Source: Ampelocalamus luodianensis (taxonomy: Eukaryota; Streptophyta; Magnoliopsida; Poales; Poaceae). From it: DNA of 64,000 nucleotides. Of this stretch, positions 11,701 to 22,725 are shown one piece after another. Made by a program: the position numbers and the translations under genes. The number at the start of each line of letters is the position of its first letter. The stretch's first letter is position 1. The notes beneath the pieces are model-generated. The model was not told where the DNA came from. It worked only from the letters and a program-made list of their open reading frames with translations, and ran no database searches. Location of the stretch: NCBI GenBank assembly GCA_036346255.1, contig CM070633.1:24304001-24368000 (forward strand), written 5' to 3'.

Positions 11701-12878
11701 TTGGAAAGGTGCCGGGTCAATTAAGGACCGAACATCTTGTGAGTTTACATTATCCGGGCATTTAGCGTGCTAACCACACTAGAGGTATGGGACCTCTCTT
11801 GACCTAGTACTTTGGCGTGTATTGGTCCCGGTCGCGGGAGGTCGCGGGAGGGACGGAGGTGGGAGCATGGTAGTTGTCCAAAAGCTTTATCTGAGTGGGT
11901 AGTTGTCTTTCGGCTTTACCATGTAGCGTATGGGTTTCTATCCATACGAGCGGCTCGAGGTTGATACACAATATTGGAAAGCAGTCTCGTAGGACTTAGT
12001 GTGCGGCATACCTTGGAGTGTGCTTTGGCTTAAAGGCGATGCGAGGTGTGGAGTGCGATGGTACACCCTGCGAGTTAAAAACTATTCGAATAGCCTCGTC
12101 CTAGGTGATGGACACGCTTGGGTAAGCTTATCGAGAGTTAGACTACAACCTTTTAAAATTAAAACTTGCGGGGTGAGTGCGAATGCAGGAATTCGTGCTA
12201 TGTTGTGGTGACTATTGGGATAGTCACTTCTAGGTGGTTACTTGTATCTATCTTTATCTCGCATGATTATTTCAACGGTAAAAATGAATTGCAAACTTGC
12301 CTTTAAAGCTGTATTACATTATTGCAAATAAAGTTGGCTTTATGCAAATGAAACATATGACCTCCACCAAATAAGCTGCATGTAGTCTATGAGCAGTGCA
12401 TTAGTTCACACGTCGGTCTTGCGGGTACAAAGACAATCTTTGTACTCGGTGCTTTGCTTAATGTTTTTGTTGCGAGAGGAAGAAGGTGAGCCTCGGGGTC
12501 CTCATACGTGAGTGTGTTGCCGCTTCTTGGGCGACTAGACTTGGCGGTCGGTCGGATGCCTTGTGGGTTGAAGGCACGCTGATTGGCTTTGTTTATATGC
12601 ATCTTATGGCACTTTTGCTTCATTTGTCGTTCTTGTCTATTTGTGTATCTTGTGGCACATCGGCCTATATACGTAATATTGTTACTATTTGTTTATCTTC
12701 CGTTTGTAGTGTAATGTTTGGACTCTATGTTTTGAATGGAGTTGATGTCTAATTTTGTAACGAGTGCGTATCTTGCTTTTTGGGAAGTATACATATCTCG
12801 AGATCGATTTATTTGATTTGTGATGCTAGGACCGGTGGTTGGTTAAGCATTACAAGCCAAATAAGCTGGGTCCTCACA
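8785..12878 (+). mobile_element. Gypsy A, 3' LTR (4094 bp)
   Basis: It starts TGTAACAGCCC after the polypurine tract and ends TCCTCACA. It is followed at 12879 by GTTCTTTCGTCACC, which is the interior of the B LTR (same sequence at 21884). A is therefore inserted in B. The target duplication cannot be checked because the left end lies outside the window. It carries the same internal features as the 5' LTR. Confidence 0.93.
11298..12476 (+). other. Putative LTR-embedded GC-AG intron, A 3' LTR
   Basis: It is the same length (1179 bp) as in the 5' LTR. The palindrome is at 12082-12093 and the pre-acceptor hairpin at 12423-12447. The preceding microexon (about 11238-11297) ends CAACGGCGGCCGG, where the C copy reads CAGCAGCAGCCAG: CAG is read as CGG three times. 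Confidence 0.5.
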
Positions 12879-15228
12879 GTTCTTTCGTCACCAACTCGGT
12901 GAGCCCTCTGCCGCCGTCGGTGCCGCGGGACATGATCGCTACCCGCCGGCCGCGCGGGCGTGAGCTACACGGGTGGCCTCCGTTTCACGGAACCTCGCGG
13001 ATCTCCAAACCGACAACACCGTGCCTCTCCCGCCGCCTCAAGCTCGCCGCCGGCCGCCTCGATGCACCGACCACCCGGAGTTAGCCCGATGAGGTGCGCA
13101 ATATCTCGGCTACGCTCGGTGCCACTCGCCGCCGGCGAGCCGCCGCTCGCCGTTGTCGCCGCCACGCGCTCGGTCACCGCCGACTGGCGTGGGAGCGCGT
13201 GGGAGGCCACCTCATCGCCGATTCGGCGGCGCACGCGTGTCACCTCGTGGCGCCCACGTGGGTACACGTGGGCCGTCCACCGGTCTCGAGATCCGTGGCT
13301 CGGTGAGACTTAGTCTACCGTGAGCGAGCCAGCGGCAGTGGGACCCACTGTCGATCAACGATCACCCGTCCGAGCGTCCTCGCGACGCCGACTTGCGATT
13401 AATCTGATTTTCCTTTAGGAAAATAATTCGAAATTCATGAAATCTTGATTTTCAGTATTTTATGTATTTTCAATCTTCAAAGGCCATAACTTTTGCATCT
13501 AACTCGATTGAGCCCATTCAAATTTCTAAATTTGTCTAAATTCGAGATCTACCTAATTATTATTTTTATTTAATTTTTGGAGTTTGTTTTGCCTCTGTTA
13601 TTTATTTGTTTTGGTTGTTTTGCCGTTTGTGCGTGAGCGTCGATACTTCGGGAGTTTTCGTCAAAGAAGGCTTCAACCAAGTTCAAGACCAGTACATAGA
13701 CCTATTCCAAGGCAAGTCATACCTTTGATCATCTTGAACCAGTTTTCAAATTACGTTGTGTTAAATTATTGCATTCTACTTTAATTATTTATTTAAATGC
13801 TTTGGGCATAGTTATTATCAAATTGTTATCCCACCTTGGCCTTGTATGTCATAATTCCTTGTCACCTAGATTGGTTGAGTTGGTAATATTATAACACCAA
13901 TGTGGGTTGGTTAGATCTGAGTACAATTGCTTAGCCATGCCACGAGTCATCATCTCATGTAAGTTGCAAATTTCAATTATGACTAAGTGACTATGGAACT
14001 TTGTGTAAAAGCTGTGTCTTTGTATGTTATTACTCCGTGATGGCATGTGTTGCACTAAAACCAAGCCCCAGGTGGTAAAGGATTTGGGTGAGGCAAGTGG
14101 TGGAAGCGTGTGACATGGTGGACTATGTGATGGGTATGATAATCTGTGTGGCTTAGTTAGAATATGGAAGTCTTGCCTTGGTCAATTAAGGACTTAACTT
14201 TGTGCGCCATTGAACCGAGCCTTCTTGTGCGACCACATGCACAGTATGGGACGGCCTAACTTAGTAAGTTATGGATTCTCGGCATTGATGTTCGGGTGGT
14301 AGGTTAGGCTTTGTGATAGGGCGGAGGTGTGACTACTTGGTGGTTGCATCACGGGAGGATTCATCGTCCCTGTCCAACGGTGTGTGTTATGCATGGGCTA
14401 TGTGATATGTATAACGGTTTGTAAGCACACTGGGAATGTCAATGTTGGAGATGAAGTTTTCGAACTGTTTTGTTATGACTAGTGCTAGCTACACTGGTTA
14501 TATCGTGTGGGTAATGTGTACAACCTCTGCAGAGTGTTAATCAATCTATTCGAATAGCCGCGTCCTCGGTCATGGACAACGCTCGGGGATTTCACATGAG
14601 GGGTAGTGTTCATAAAATGTGGGATTGGGAGCTGTGTGATCTCAATCATATGGCTGTGTGAATTAATCAGTTAGCTGTGTGTCTTTATGGAAACAACTGT
14701 TAAATTATTATTGCTTATTTGTTTTAACTTATGTTTTCAATCTATTATTTGTATTCAATGGCAAATGTTGCATTTCTGCAAAATAACCACAGAAGCCATT
14801 CCTTTGGAATAAGCCTGCATCTATACATTACATTCTGTGGTATGATTTGCGAGTACGGTTGTGTACTCACGCTTGTTGTAAAACTTGCGTCCAAACCTCT
14901 GAAGTGGAGGAGTCTTCTTTGCTTTCGAGGAGGAGTTTGTGGAAGAAGGTTGATCGCTAGGTCATCGACCCGATCGGTTACTGTGGTGTCTTGATTGGAG
15001 TTTGCGAGTTTATTTTCGTTCATTGCGGTATTTCTTTAGTGTTAGCCTGCGTGGCTTAATAAGTTGTAACCCGACCTTAAGGTCAAAACTTTAAGTTGTT
15101 ACTCAAACTATTCGTTTATGTTATATTTCGCTTGTGTGGATTGATATTCACCTATGTTACATTGTGTGCACTAGCGTGATCTGGACTAGTGCGAGAATAC
15201 GAGAGGGTCCGAAGTGCATTTTGGGTCA
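12879..15228 (+). mobile_element. Gypsy B, 5' LTR, distal part
   Basis: It matches 21884-24245 of the B 3' LTR. Together with the 962 bp that precede that point in the 3' copy, it gives an LTR of about 3.3 kb. The proximal part, with the promoter, lies left of element A outside the window. It ends at about GGGTCA, seven bases before the primer-binding site. It contains a CpG-rich block (12879-13400) and the putative intron 13712-14900. Confidence 0.9.
13712..14900 (+). other. Putative LTR-embedded GC-AG intron, B 5' LTR
   Basis: Donor CCAAG|GCAAGT. The acceptor region is altered in this copy (CCTCTGAAG against CCTACAGAAG in the 3' LTR). Palindrome CTATTCGAATAG at 14546-14557. Hairpin GAGTAC (14851-14856) with GTACTC (14863-14868). 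Confidence 0.5.
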
Positions 15229-15235
15229 GCAGAGG

Positions 15236-15248
15236 TGGTATCGAGCCA
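15236..15248 (+). other. Primer-binding site, element B
   Basis: TGGTATCGAGCCA is the same degenerate initiator-Met tRNA site as in A and H. Confidence 0.8.
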
Positions 15249-15443
15249 TCTTGTGTAGGTCTTGACCTTAGTTAGATTGGCCGTCTTTAGAGTGTCCAAA
15301 CTATTTTCTAAAGGAAAAATTAACTTGTAAAGTTAATCAAATGCTTAACTCTCCTCATATCTCTCTTGCCTCAACTTTTGCTATAACCTTTTCTTTCCCA
15401 TTGTTTTAAAGTTGCTCTTACCCAGTTAAATGCTGTCTTGACG

Positions 15444-16096
15444 GATGCCTCGCCTTGAGACCTATGGTGGCGTTGTGGAGGTTCGCCGCCGAACTTTGGA
15501 AGCTGCGCAGTACTTGGAGGTTTTGATCGTCCATTGTGCAGAAACAAGCGGATGGTGGATGGACATAAGCTGAGTGCGATGCGTCGCTTGACGATCTACG
15601 CCGGGATGAACACCAAGGCAAGCCACCGGCTGAACATCTCCGTCGGGAGGATCACAGAGTGAAGGAATACAGAATCATCGCGCTGGCCATGCCGGATCTG
15701 CCACATCTACATGCGCGAGTTGCAAGGAACCGTCTTCGCTACCACCCAGGCGCCGCCGTGGAGCTACGCACACTATCCATCCACGGAGGGAGAAGAAGAT
15801 GCCACGGTGGTACACCTCTCCCGTGCGTCGTCGCCCAAGAGGAATCCATGGAGATGATGGCGGCGATCTAGAGCGGTGCCTACAAGAGCACGCACAGGTC
15901 AAGAGAAGATCGCCATCTGGAAGAGATACTAGACGCCCACCACCGTGCGGACCAAGAAGAGGAAGAAGATCTAGAAGAACATGAAGAATCGAGGAAGATC
16001 CGGAGGAGGTGGGCGAACGAGAGGAGCTGTCGCGCCATCGGCGCTGTTCTCTTGCACAGTTCGAGGCATCGGGATCGGTTGCCAAGATCTTGGCTC
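15444..16096 (+). pseudogene. Element B pre-gag open reading frame region
   Basis: Between the primer-binding site and gag there is about 0.65 kb with coding character in shifting frames. It starts MPRLETYGGVVEVRRRT at 15444 and continues as RICHIYMRELQGTVFATTQA (about 15696-15755). It ends with a charged, Glu/Arg-rich helix-like stretch (LEEILDAHHRADQEEEED, about 15918-15971) and a TAG at 16096. Standard Tekay-type elements go straight from PBS to gag, and element A does so here. Element H also has an ORF in this place (60540-61209), but I cannot show the two are homologous. The function is not recognised. Confidence 0.45.
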
Positions 16097-16406
16097 ACTT
16101 AGAGTCTCGGCCGTCGTGGGCGTCGCGCGGTTGTGGAGCTTTCTCGAGTAGTTGGTCTTAGTTCCGATTTTGAGCTTAGCGATTTGATTTAGTGAGTCGC
16201 CCTTTAGGCGGTAGTTTTGTGTGCTTTGGTCGTTGTTTCTTTTTGTGTGCAGTATGAGTGCAAAGGCCCTTAGGCATTTGTTGCACCATGCTAAGACCCT
16301 AATTAATAAAGGTATTTCATTTGAGTTTCTTGAGCTGTGTTTTGTTGGGTTTAACCTACCCCGCTTAGCTCTCAACTTATCTTGTGCTTGCTACCTTATC
16401 TAACCT

Positions 16407-17565
16407 ATGGAGCTTCGCCAGATGGTTCAAACTCGTCAGACTGCTGCAAGTGGTTCCGGTACCCCAGCACCAGGAGGCAATGAGCAACCAGTGCAGTGCG
16501 ATTCCGCATAAGCACCCCAATTGACTTGCAAAACTTTGGAGCTTTCATGGCGGCACGGACTCGGTGATGAATACGATGATGACTCGGATGCAAGCCATGC
16601 ACAACCGAACAACAACAACCACAATCACCAAAGCATGGAGCCCGGTGCTCATGGTCACCATGGACCATCAAACTTGCGAAATTCATGAGGACTCGTCCAC
16701 CCACATTTTCGGACACGTCTCTCGGTGGAAGCGGATGATTGGCTCGGGGTTATCGAAGGAAGCTGCGATCACCCAAAGTCTGTGGCCGTGAAAAGGTTAC
16801 GTATGCCACTCACGGATGGAAGGCACGGCATTTCTTGAATGGTGGGAGAACTACGTGCCGCTCATGAGGCGCCACGAGGATATCACACGGGAGGAATTTT
16901 CGCGGCATTCCGCCGTTATCATGTGCCGAAGGCATTATCGATCTGAAGAAGGATGAGTTCGCGCTCTCAAGCAGGAGCTATGTCGATGTCGACTACCTCA
17001 ACAAGTTTTCTCAACTAGCTCGCTCGCAGCAGAAGATGTAGCCACGGACAAGGCTCGCGAGTCGCTTTTGAAGGACTAAACTTTGGTCGCAAGTCGGTTT
17101 GATCGCCCATACTTTCCACGATTTCGTGGGGTGGTCAACAAAGCCTTTGTTCTAGAGGACAAGCGCAAGGCGGAGGATAGCAGAAGCGCCGGATGGCTCG
17201 GAAAGGAACCATCAATCACGAGAGGGCAAGAACGGTGCGGCAAGACAGTTCAACGAGTTTCCACCCTGACTTCATTCAGAGCACCTACACCAACTTCAAC
17301 TCCCCGCCCAGCTGTCCAGAACTTCCGCAACCCTGCACCTGTCAACCCCAATCCAGGAAGCAACCAGCAGAACGTACCAAAGGTCTGTTATGCCTGTCGT
17401 CAGCCGGGACATTTTGCCAACCAGTGTCCGCAAAGGGGAACAATCACTCGATGCGCTTCAACCTCGAACTCGCCATCCAAGACACCAGCGTCAGGCATCA
17501 ATCAAGGAGCGTCACAAGTTGCCGGTCAAGCCGGAGGAGCACCACAGTCTGTGATCAGAGGTCGT
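16407..17565 (+). pseudogene. gag: Element B gag with intact zinc knuckle
   Basis: The likely start is the ATG at 16407 or 16422 (MVQTRQTAA). The capsid region is recognisable near 16720-16930 but changes frame several times. From 17083 one frame is open to 18024 and covers the end of gag, the nucleocapsid and the protease. The zinc knuckle at 17386-17427 is a perfect C-x2-C-x4-H-x4-C (CYACRQPGHFANQC), followed by a Ser/Gly/Pro-rich linker and GRVNHV. In this family gag and pol form a single polyprotein, and the continuous frame here agrees. Confidence 0.8.
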
Positions 17566-18024
17566 GTCAACCACGTCACCTTGGAAGGAGCCCAGGAATC
17601 ACCGGACGTCGTACTGGGTAAGTTTCTGGTTAACTCAGTACCTGCATCAGTTTTGTTTGATTCTGGAGCTTCGCATTCATTTGTTTCGGGAATGTTTGCA
17701 ACCAAAAATAAATTGGAAGTTATGCAACTTAAGCATACTCTGTTAGTCCAGTCGCCTGGAGCAGAGCTAAGTACTAGAGTGGGATGTTTAGGAGCTAAGT
17801 TACTCATAGCTGGAGTTGAGTTTCTAGCCAACCTAATAGTCCTAGATACCCAAACCCTAGATGTCATTCTTGGCATGGATTGGTTATCCAAGCATAAAGC
17901 TGTGCTAGATTGTGGCCGAAGAGCCGTAACAGTAGAGGACGCCAAAGGAAACAAGGTAGAGTTTCTAGCCACCTCAGTTCGTGATGGACATTTGCTAGTA
18001 AGCGATCGAAGACCCTTGCCTTAG
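17566..18024 (+). CDS. Element B aspartic protease (open)
   Basis: The frame is continuous with gag. The active site FDSGASHSF is at 17656-17682 and the conserved DVILGMDWLSKH at about 17860-17895. Length and order are typical for the retropepsin domain of plant Gypsy elements. The frame ends at 18024 within the linker to RT; the next frame begins at 18036 with VSEYPDVFPEELPGMPPDR, so a small slip separates them. Confidence 0.85.
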   Translation, partial: VNHVTLEGAQESPDVVLGKFLVNSVPASVLFDSGASHSFVSGMFATKNKLEVMQLKHTLLVQSPGAELSTRVGCLGAKLLIAGVEFLANLIVLDTQTLDVILGMDWLSKHKAVLDCGRRAVTVEDAKGNKVEFLATSVRDGHLLVSDRRPLP

Positions 18025-18026
18025 AA

Positions 18027-18900
18027 GAAGTACCAGTGGTCAGTGAATATCCAGATGTGTTTCCAGAAGAATTACCAGGAATGCCACCGGATCGTGACAT
18101 TGAGTTTGTCATCGACCTAGTGCCAGGGACAGCGCCAATTTCAAAGAGACCGTATCGGATGCCAGCCGATGAATTGGTAGAGATGAAGAAGCAAATAGAA
18201 GAACTTCTTGAGAAAGGTTTCGTGAGACCTAGTTAAATCGCCGTGGGGAGCGCCGGTGTTGTTTGTCAAGAAGAAGGATGGAAGTATGAGGATGTGTATT
18301 GATTATCGCTCTCTCAACGGTTACCATCAAGAACAAGTACCCACTACCCGGATAGATGATCCATTTGATCGGATGAAAGGAGCGGATTATTCTCAAAGAT
18401 CGACCTGCGATCAGGTTACCACCAACTAAAGATTTGTCCTAAGGATATACCGAAAACCGCTTTCTCAACACGGTGCGGACACTATGAGTTCTTAGTCATG
18501 TCTTTTGGTCTGACTAATGCCCCTGCCTATTTCATGAACATGATGAATAAAGTATTCATGGAATATTTGGACAAGTTCGTAGTTGTGTTCATTGATGATA
18601 TTCTAGTGTACTCCAAGTCGGAGGAAGAACACGTAGAACATTTAAGGATAATATTGGGAAAACTCGAGAGAACATCGGTTGTATGCCAAGTTCGATAAGT
18701 GTGATTTTTGGAAGAAGGAAGTGGATTTCCTTGGTCACGTGATGACAACCGAGGAGTAGCGATTGACCGGTAAAGTTAAGCGATACTACATTGGGAGCAG
18801 CCCAAGACCGTGACTCGATTCGCGATTTCTTGGGAATGGCGAGTTATTACCGCCGTTTCATCGAAGGATTCTCATCGATTGCTAAGCCCTTACGCAATTG
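18027..18900 (+). pseudogene. Element B reverse transcriptase, broken
   Basis: The N-terminal fingers are open to 18236 (ISKRPYRMPADELVEMK), where AGT-TAA gives a stop in place of the SSPWG motif. The palm returns in frame at 18498-18698 with MSFGLTNAPAYFMN and the catalytic FIDDILVYSK (18588-18617). The thumb/connection part is shifted from 18698. Between these blocks the sequence still aligns with H base by base apart from short slips. Confidence 0.82.
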
Positions 18901-18959
18901 TTGAAGAAGGAGAAAAGTTCACTGGACTCCGACTGTGAGGGAAGTTTTCAAGAGTTGAA

Positions 18960-19380
18960 GAAGCGATTGACTTCAGCCCCATCTTGATTACGCGGATATT
19001 CGCAAGGATTTGATATCTATTGTGATGCTTAGCGTCAAGGATTAGGATGCGTCCTGATGCAAGAAGGAAGAGCTGTCGCTTATGCATCAAGGCAATTGAG
19101 ACCTCACGAAGAGAACTACCCTACTCATGATCTGGAATTAGCTGCCGTAGTGCATGCTCTAAAGATTTGGCGTCATTACCTCATCGGGAATCGCTGTGAA
19201 GTCTACACAGATCATAAGAGTCTGAAGTACATCTTTACCCAGTCAGATCTGAATATGAGACAAAGAAGGTGGTTAGAATTGATCAAGGATTACAATCTTG
19301 GAATCCACTACCATCCCGGAAAAGCCAACGTAGTTGCAGACGCTCTAAGTCGTAAGAGTTACTGTAATGCTTTAGAAGTA
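18960..19380 (+). pseudogene. Element B RNase H
   Basis: IYCDA is followed by a TAG at 19030-19032 and then RQGLGCVLMQEGRAVAYA. The stop replaces a Ser codon. From 19057 the frame is open through LRPHEENYPTHDLELAAV, CEVYTDHKSLKYIFTQ and VADALSRKSY to the integrase. Apart from the stop the domain looks complete. Confidence 0.8.
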
Positions 19381-20335
19381 AAGAAAAGTTGCCCAGAACT
19401 TTATGAAGAATTTCAGAAGCTAAAGTTAGAAGTTGTGTCCGAAGGATTTATAGCCAATTTGGAAGTACAGTCTACCTTGGAGAAGCAGATTCGTGAAGCA
19501 CAACCAAAGGATCCCGTGTTGTCAGAGATCAAGATCAAAATGGCAGATGGGAAATTCAAAGATTTCACCAAGGATGATCAAGACATACTCTGGATTAATG
19601 GTCGTATCTGTGTACCAGATATCGACGGTCTAAGACAGTTAATCTTGAAGGAAGCCCATGACTCAAAGTATTCGATTCACCCTAGAAGTACCAAGATGTA
19701 CCAGGATGTTAAGACTAAATTTTGGTGGCCAAATTTGAAACGAGAAGTCGCAGAGTTCGTTGCCTTGTGCGACACCGTCGAGAAAGTAAAAGCGAACACG
19801 AGAGACCAGCGAGTTTTGCGCAACCGTTGAAAATTCGAGAATGGAAGTGGGAAGAGATCGAATGGATTTCATCACCGGTTTACCCAAGACCCAATCGGGT
19901 TCGATTCGATCCGGGTAATAGTCGATCGTCTAACCAAGGTCGCCCATTTCTTGCGATCAAAACCACATACTCGGAGATCGCCTTGCGAGTTGTACATGCC
20001 CAGAATTGTCAGTTTGCACGGTGTGCCCAAGAAGATAGTGTCCGATCGAGGATCTCAGTTCACCTCTCGTTTTTGGCAAAGCTTGCATGAAGCATTGGGT
20101 ACCCATCTGAATTTCAGTACTGCATACCATCCACAGATCGATGGGCAGACTGAAAGAGTCAATCAGATATTGGAGGATATGCTGAGAGCTTGTGCTCTAG
20201 CAAATGCTAACCGTTGGGATAAAAGTTTACCGTATGCAGAATTTTCGTACAACAATAGTTATCAAGTCAGTCTGCAAATGTCACCATTTGAAGCACTGTA
20301 TGGTCGTGCCTGTAGAACCCCGTTGAATTGGTGAA
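19381..20335 (+). pseudogene. Element B integrase
   Basis: The frame 19057-19830 carries the N-terminal zinc finger: EAHDSKYSIHP gives the His pair, but the Cys pair reads CDTVEKVKA instead of CDTC-type, because CTGTCAG is read as CGTCGAG. A slip occurs near 19830-19950. The core is then open at 19951-20334: IVSDRGSQFTSRFW (second Asp), YHPQIDGQTERVNQ (Glu) and ALYGRACRTPLNW. Confidence 0.82.
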
Positions 20336-20409
20336 GCAATTTGAGCGATCGCCGTCCATACATTATTCGGAGCGAGAAGAGCAAGTGGCCATGATAAGAG
20401 AAAGATTGA

Positions 20410-20880
20410 AGATAGCTCGGTCCGAGCGAGAAGAGCTACGGCGATAATCGTCGTCGTGACCTCGACTTTGAACCCGAGGATTTCGTTTATCTTGGTGACC
20501 CCTCGAGAGGTGTCAAAGGTTTCATGCCAAAGGAAGCTTGCCCCTAGGTATGTTGGTCCGTTCAGGATTTTGGGCGTCGTGGAGAAGTTGTTTACAGTGG
20601 AGCTACGCGATCGTTAGCGGAGTGCATGATGTCTTTCATGTCTCGCAGATTGAAGAAGTGTCTTCGTGTGCGGAAGAGCAAGCCCGTTGGAATCAATTGT
20701 CTTAAAGGAGGATCTTACCTACAAGGAGCGGCCAATCAAGATTTTGGATGTCGCGAGCGCATCACGAGAAGCAAGGCATTCGTTTTGCAAGGTCGGTGGA
20801 GCAACCACTCGAAGGAGAAGCAACGTGGGAGCGTGAAGAAGAGTTGAAAGCCGAGTTTCCTAGCCTTTTCTCTAGCTAGC
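20410..20880 (+). pseudogene. Element B C-terminal chromodomain-like region
   Basis: It is homologous in position and sequence to 25493-25899. Pieces such as MMSFMSRRLKKCLRV (an out-of-frame form of HDVFHVSQLKKCLRV) and GRWSNHSKEK near 20790 remain. Too many slips to read as one frame. Confidence 0.6.
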
Positions 20881-20900
20881 CTGAATCTCGGGGTCGAGAT

Positions 20901-20919
20901 TCCTTTAAGGGGGGGAGGT
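20901..20919 (+). other. Polypurine tract, element B
   Basis: TTCCTTTAAGGGGGGGAGG lies directly upstream of the TGTAACATCCC start of the 3' LTR. Confidence 0.85.
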
Positions 20920-21790
20920 TTGTAACATCCCAATTTTCAGAGCTTTAAAAATCTTTTAATAGTTAGTAGGGAGAAAATTCACCATTTGGTTTTATTTGAA
21001 TTTAAATTCAAAACCTTAATATTGGACTTTACAATCAAAAACATATAATGTGAATAATCCTAACTTGAACAATAGCCAAAACTATTTTTATTTGGGTTCT
21101 ATGTGCTCAGATATATTTTCTAGATTTTTCTAGAATTTTTCTGAGTTCATTTGCTATTTTCTATTGCCTATTTGAATTTCTGGTATTTTCTAAATTAGAA
21201 AAACTAATTAAAATCTCAGAAATCTCTTTGGGCCGAATCTCTCCGGCCCAACTCCTATTCCCGCGCTCGCCCACCACTCGGCCAGCGCGCAAGCCGCCTT
21301 CAGCAGCGAGATGGACCCGTGCATCGGTGTCTCTCTCTCTCTCGCGTGCTCGCTCATCCTCCACCGTTGGATCAGGATGAGCGGTGGATCGCGTAAGGCA
21401 ACCGGAGTTGTCGAATGTTTCTCGATTGTGGACCGTTCGATTAAACGGGCGGTCGGATCTTGAGCCCGCCGGATCGCACCATTTTCGCACGCGCGCATCC
21501 TAACCCTAGCCATCGGCGTGTGGGCCCGCTTGCGCGTCGACCGTCTTCGTCGCGCCTTCTTCTCCGCGTCCGAGTCGGAGCCGCTTCGCCATTGCCGTCT
21601 TCTAGAAGCTCAAACCGACAACGGACTTTCCTAACTAAAACCTCGGATTTCTTTGCCAAACTCTATCTCTAATCTTCCGCGCCAGTATCGCCTCAATCGG
21701 GATCGAAATGAACTCTATCTCCGCTCTCTCTCGTGTTCATCTCGGACTCTTTTTTTAGGGTTTCACCGCCGACGCCGGACCCCAGAGCTC

Positions 21791-21800
21791 CTATAAATAG
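21791..21800 (+). promoter_or_regulatory. TATA box of the B LTR
   Basis: CTATAAATAG is preceded by GAGCTC and followed about 30 nt later by a C/A-rich leader (GAAACCCCACC), typical of plant TATA promoters. The A insertion point (equivalent to 21884) is only about 60 bp downstream of the expected transcription start. Confidence 0.65.
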
Positions 21801-22650
21801 GACCTCGGGGCGCTTGAACACCCGCACTGAAACCCCACCTAGCTCCACCGAGGATCCTGCGCCGCCACCTTTTCGGTTTTAGGGTTCTTTCGTCACCAAC
21901 TCCGGTGAGCCCTCCTGCGCCGTCGGTGCGCCGGACATCATCGCTACCCGCCGGCCGACGGACGTGAGCTACACGGGTGGCCTCCGTTTCACCGGAACCT
22001 CGCGGATCTCCAAACCGACAACACCGTGCCTCTCTCGTCGCCTCAAGCTCGCGCCGGCCGCCTCGATGTACCCGACCACGGAGTTAGCCCGAGAGGTGCG
22101 CAATATCTCGGCTACGCTCGGTGCCACTCGCCGCCGACGAGCCGCCGCTTCGCCGTTATCGCCGCCACGCGCTCGGTCACCGCCGACGGCGTGGGAGCAG
22201 CGTGGCGAGCCACCTCATCGCCGATTCGGCGCCGCACCGCGTGTCACCTACGTGGCGCCACGTGGGTACACACGGGCTGTCCACCGGTCTCGAGATCCGT
22301 GGCTCGGTGAGACTTAGTCACCCGTGGTGAGCCAGCGGCGAGTGGGACCCACTGTCGAGATCAACGATCACCCGTCCGAACGTCCTCGCGACGCCAGCTT
22401 GCGCATTAATTTGATTTTCCTTTAGGAAAATAATTCGGGAAATTCATGAAATACTGATTTTCAGTATTTTATGTATTTTCAATCTTCCAAAGGCCATAAC
22501 TTTTACATCCTAACTCCGATTGAGCCCATTCAAATTTCTAAATTTGTCTAAATTCGAGATCTACCTAATTATTATTTTTATTTAATTTTTGGAGTTTGTT
22601 TTGCCTCTGTTATTTATTTGTTTTGGTTGTTTTGCTTCGTTTGTGCGTAG

Positions 22651-22725
22651 ACGTCGATACTTCGGGAGTTTTCGTCAAAGAAGGCTTCAACCAAGTTCAA
22701 GACCAGTACATAGACCTATTCCAAG
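22651..22725 (+). CDS. Putative LTR microexon (B 3' LTR)
   Basis: These 75 nt lie between an acceptor-like TTTGTGCGTAG and the donor CCAAG|GCAAGT. Read in phase 1 they are open: VDTSGVFVKEGFNQVQDQYI and on to DLFQ. The exon is symmetric (phase 1 at both ends), as is the 72-nt exon in C at the same place (28455-28526), although the encoded peptides differ. A 5' LTR copy is at about 13637-13711. The upstream start codon is not identified. This is an inference from splice-site consensus, phase and conservation. Confidence 0.45.
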
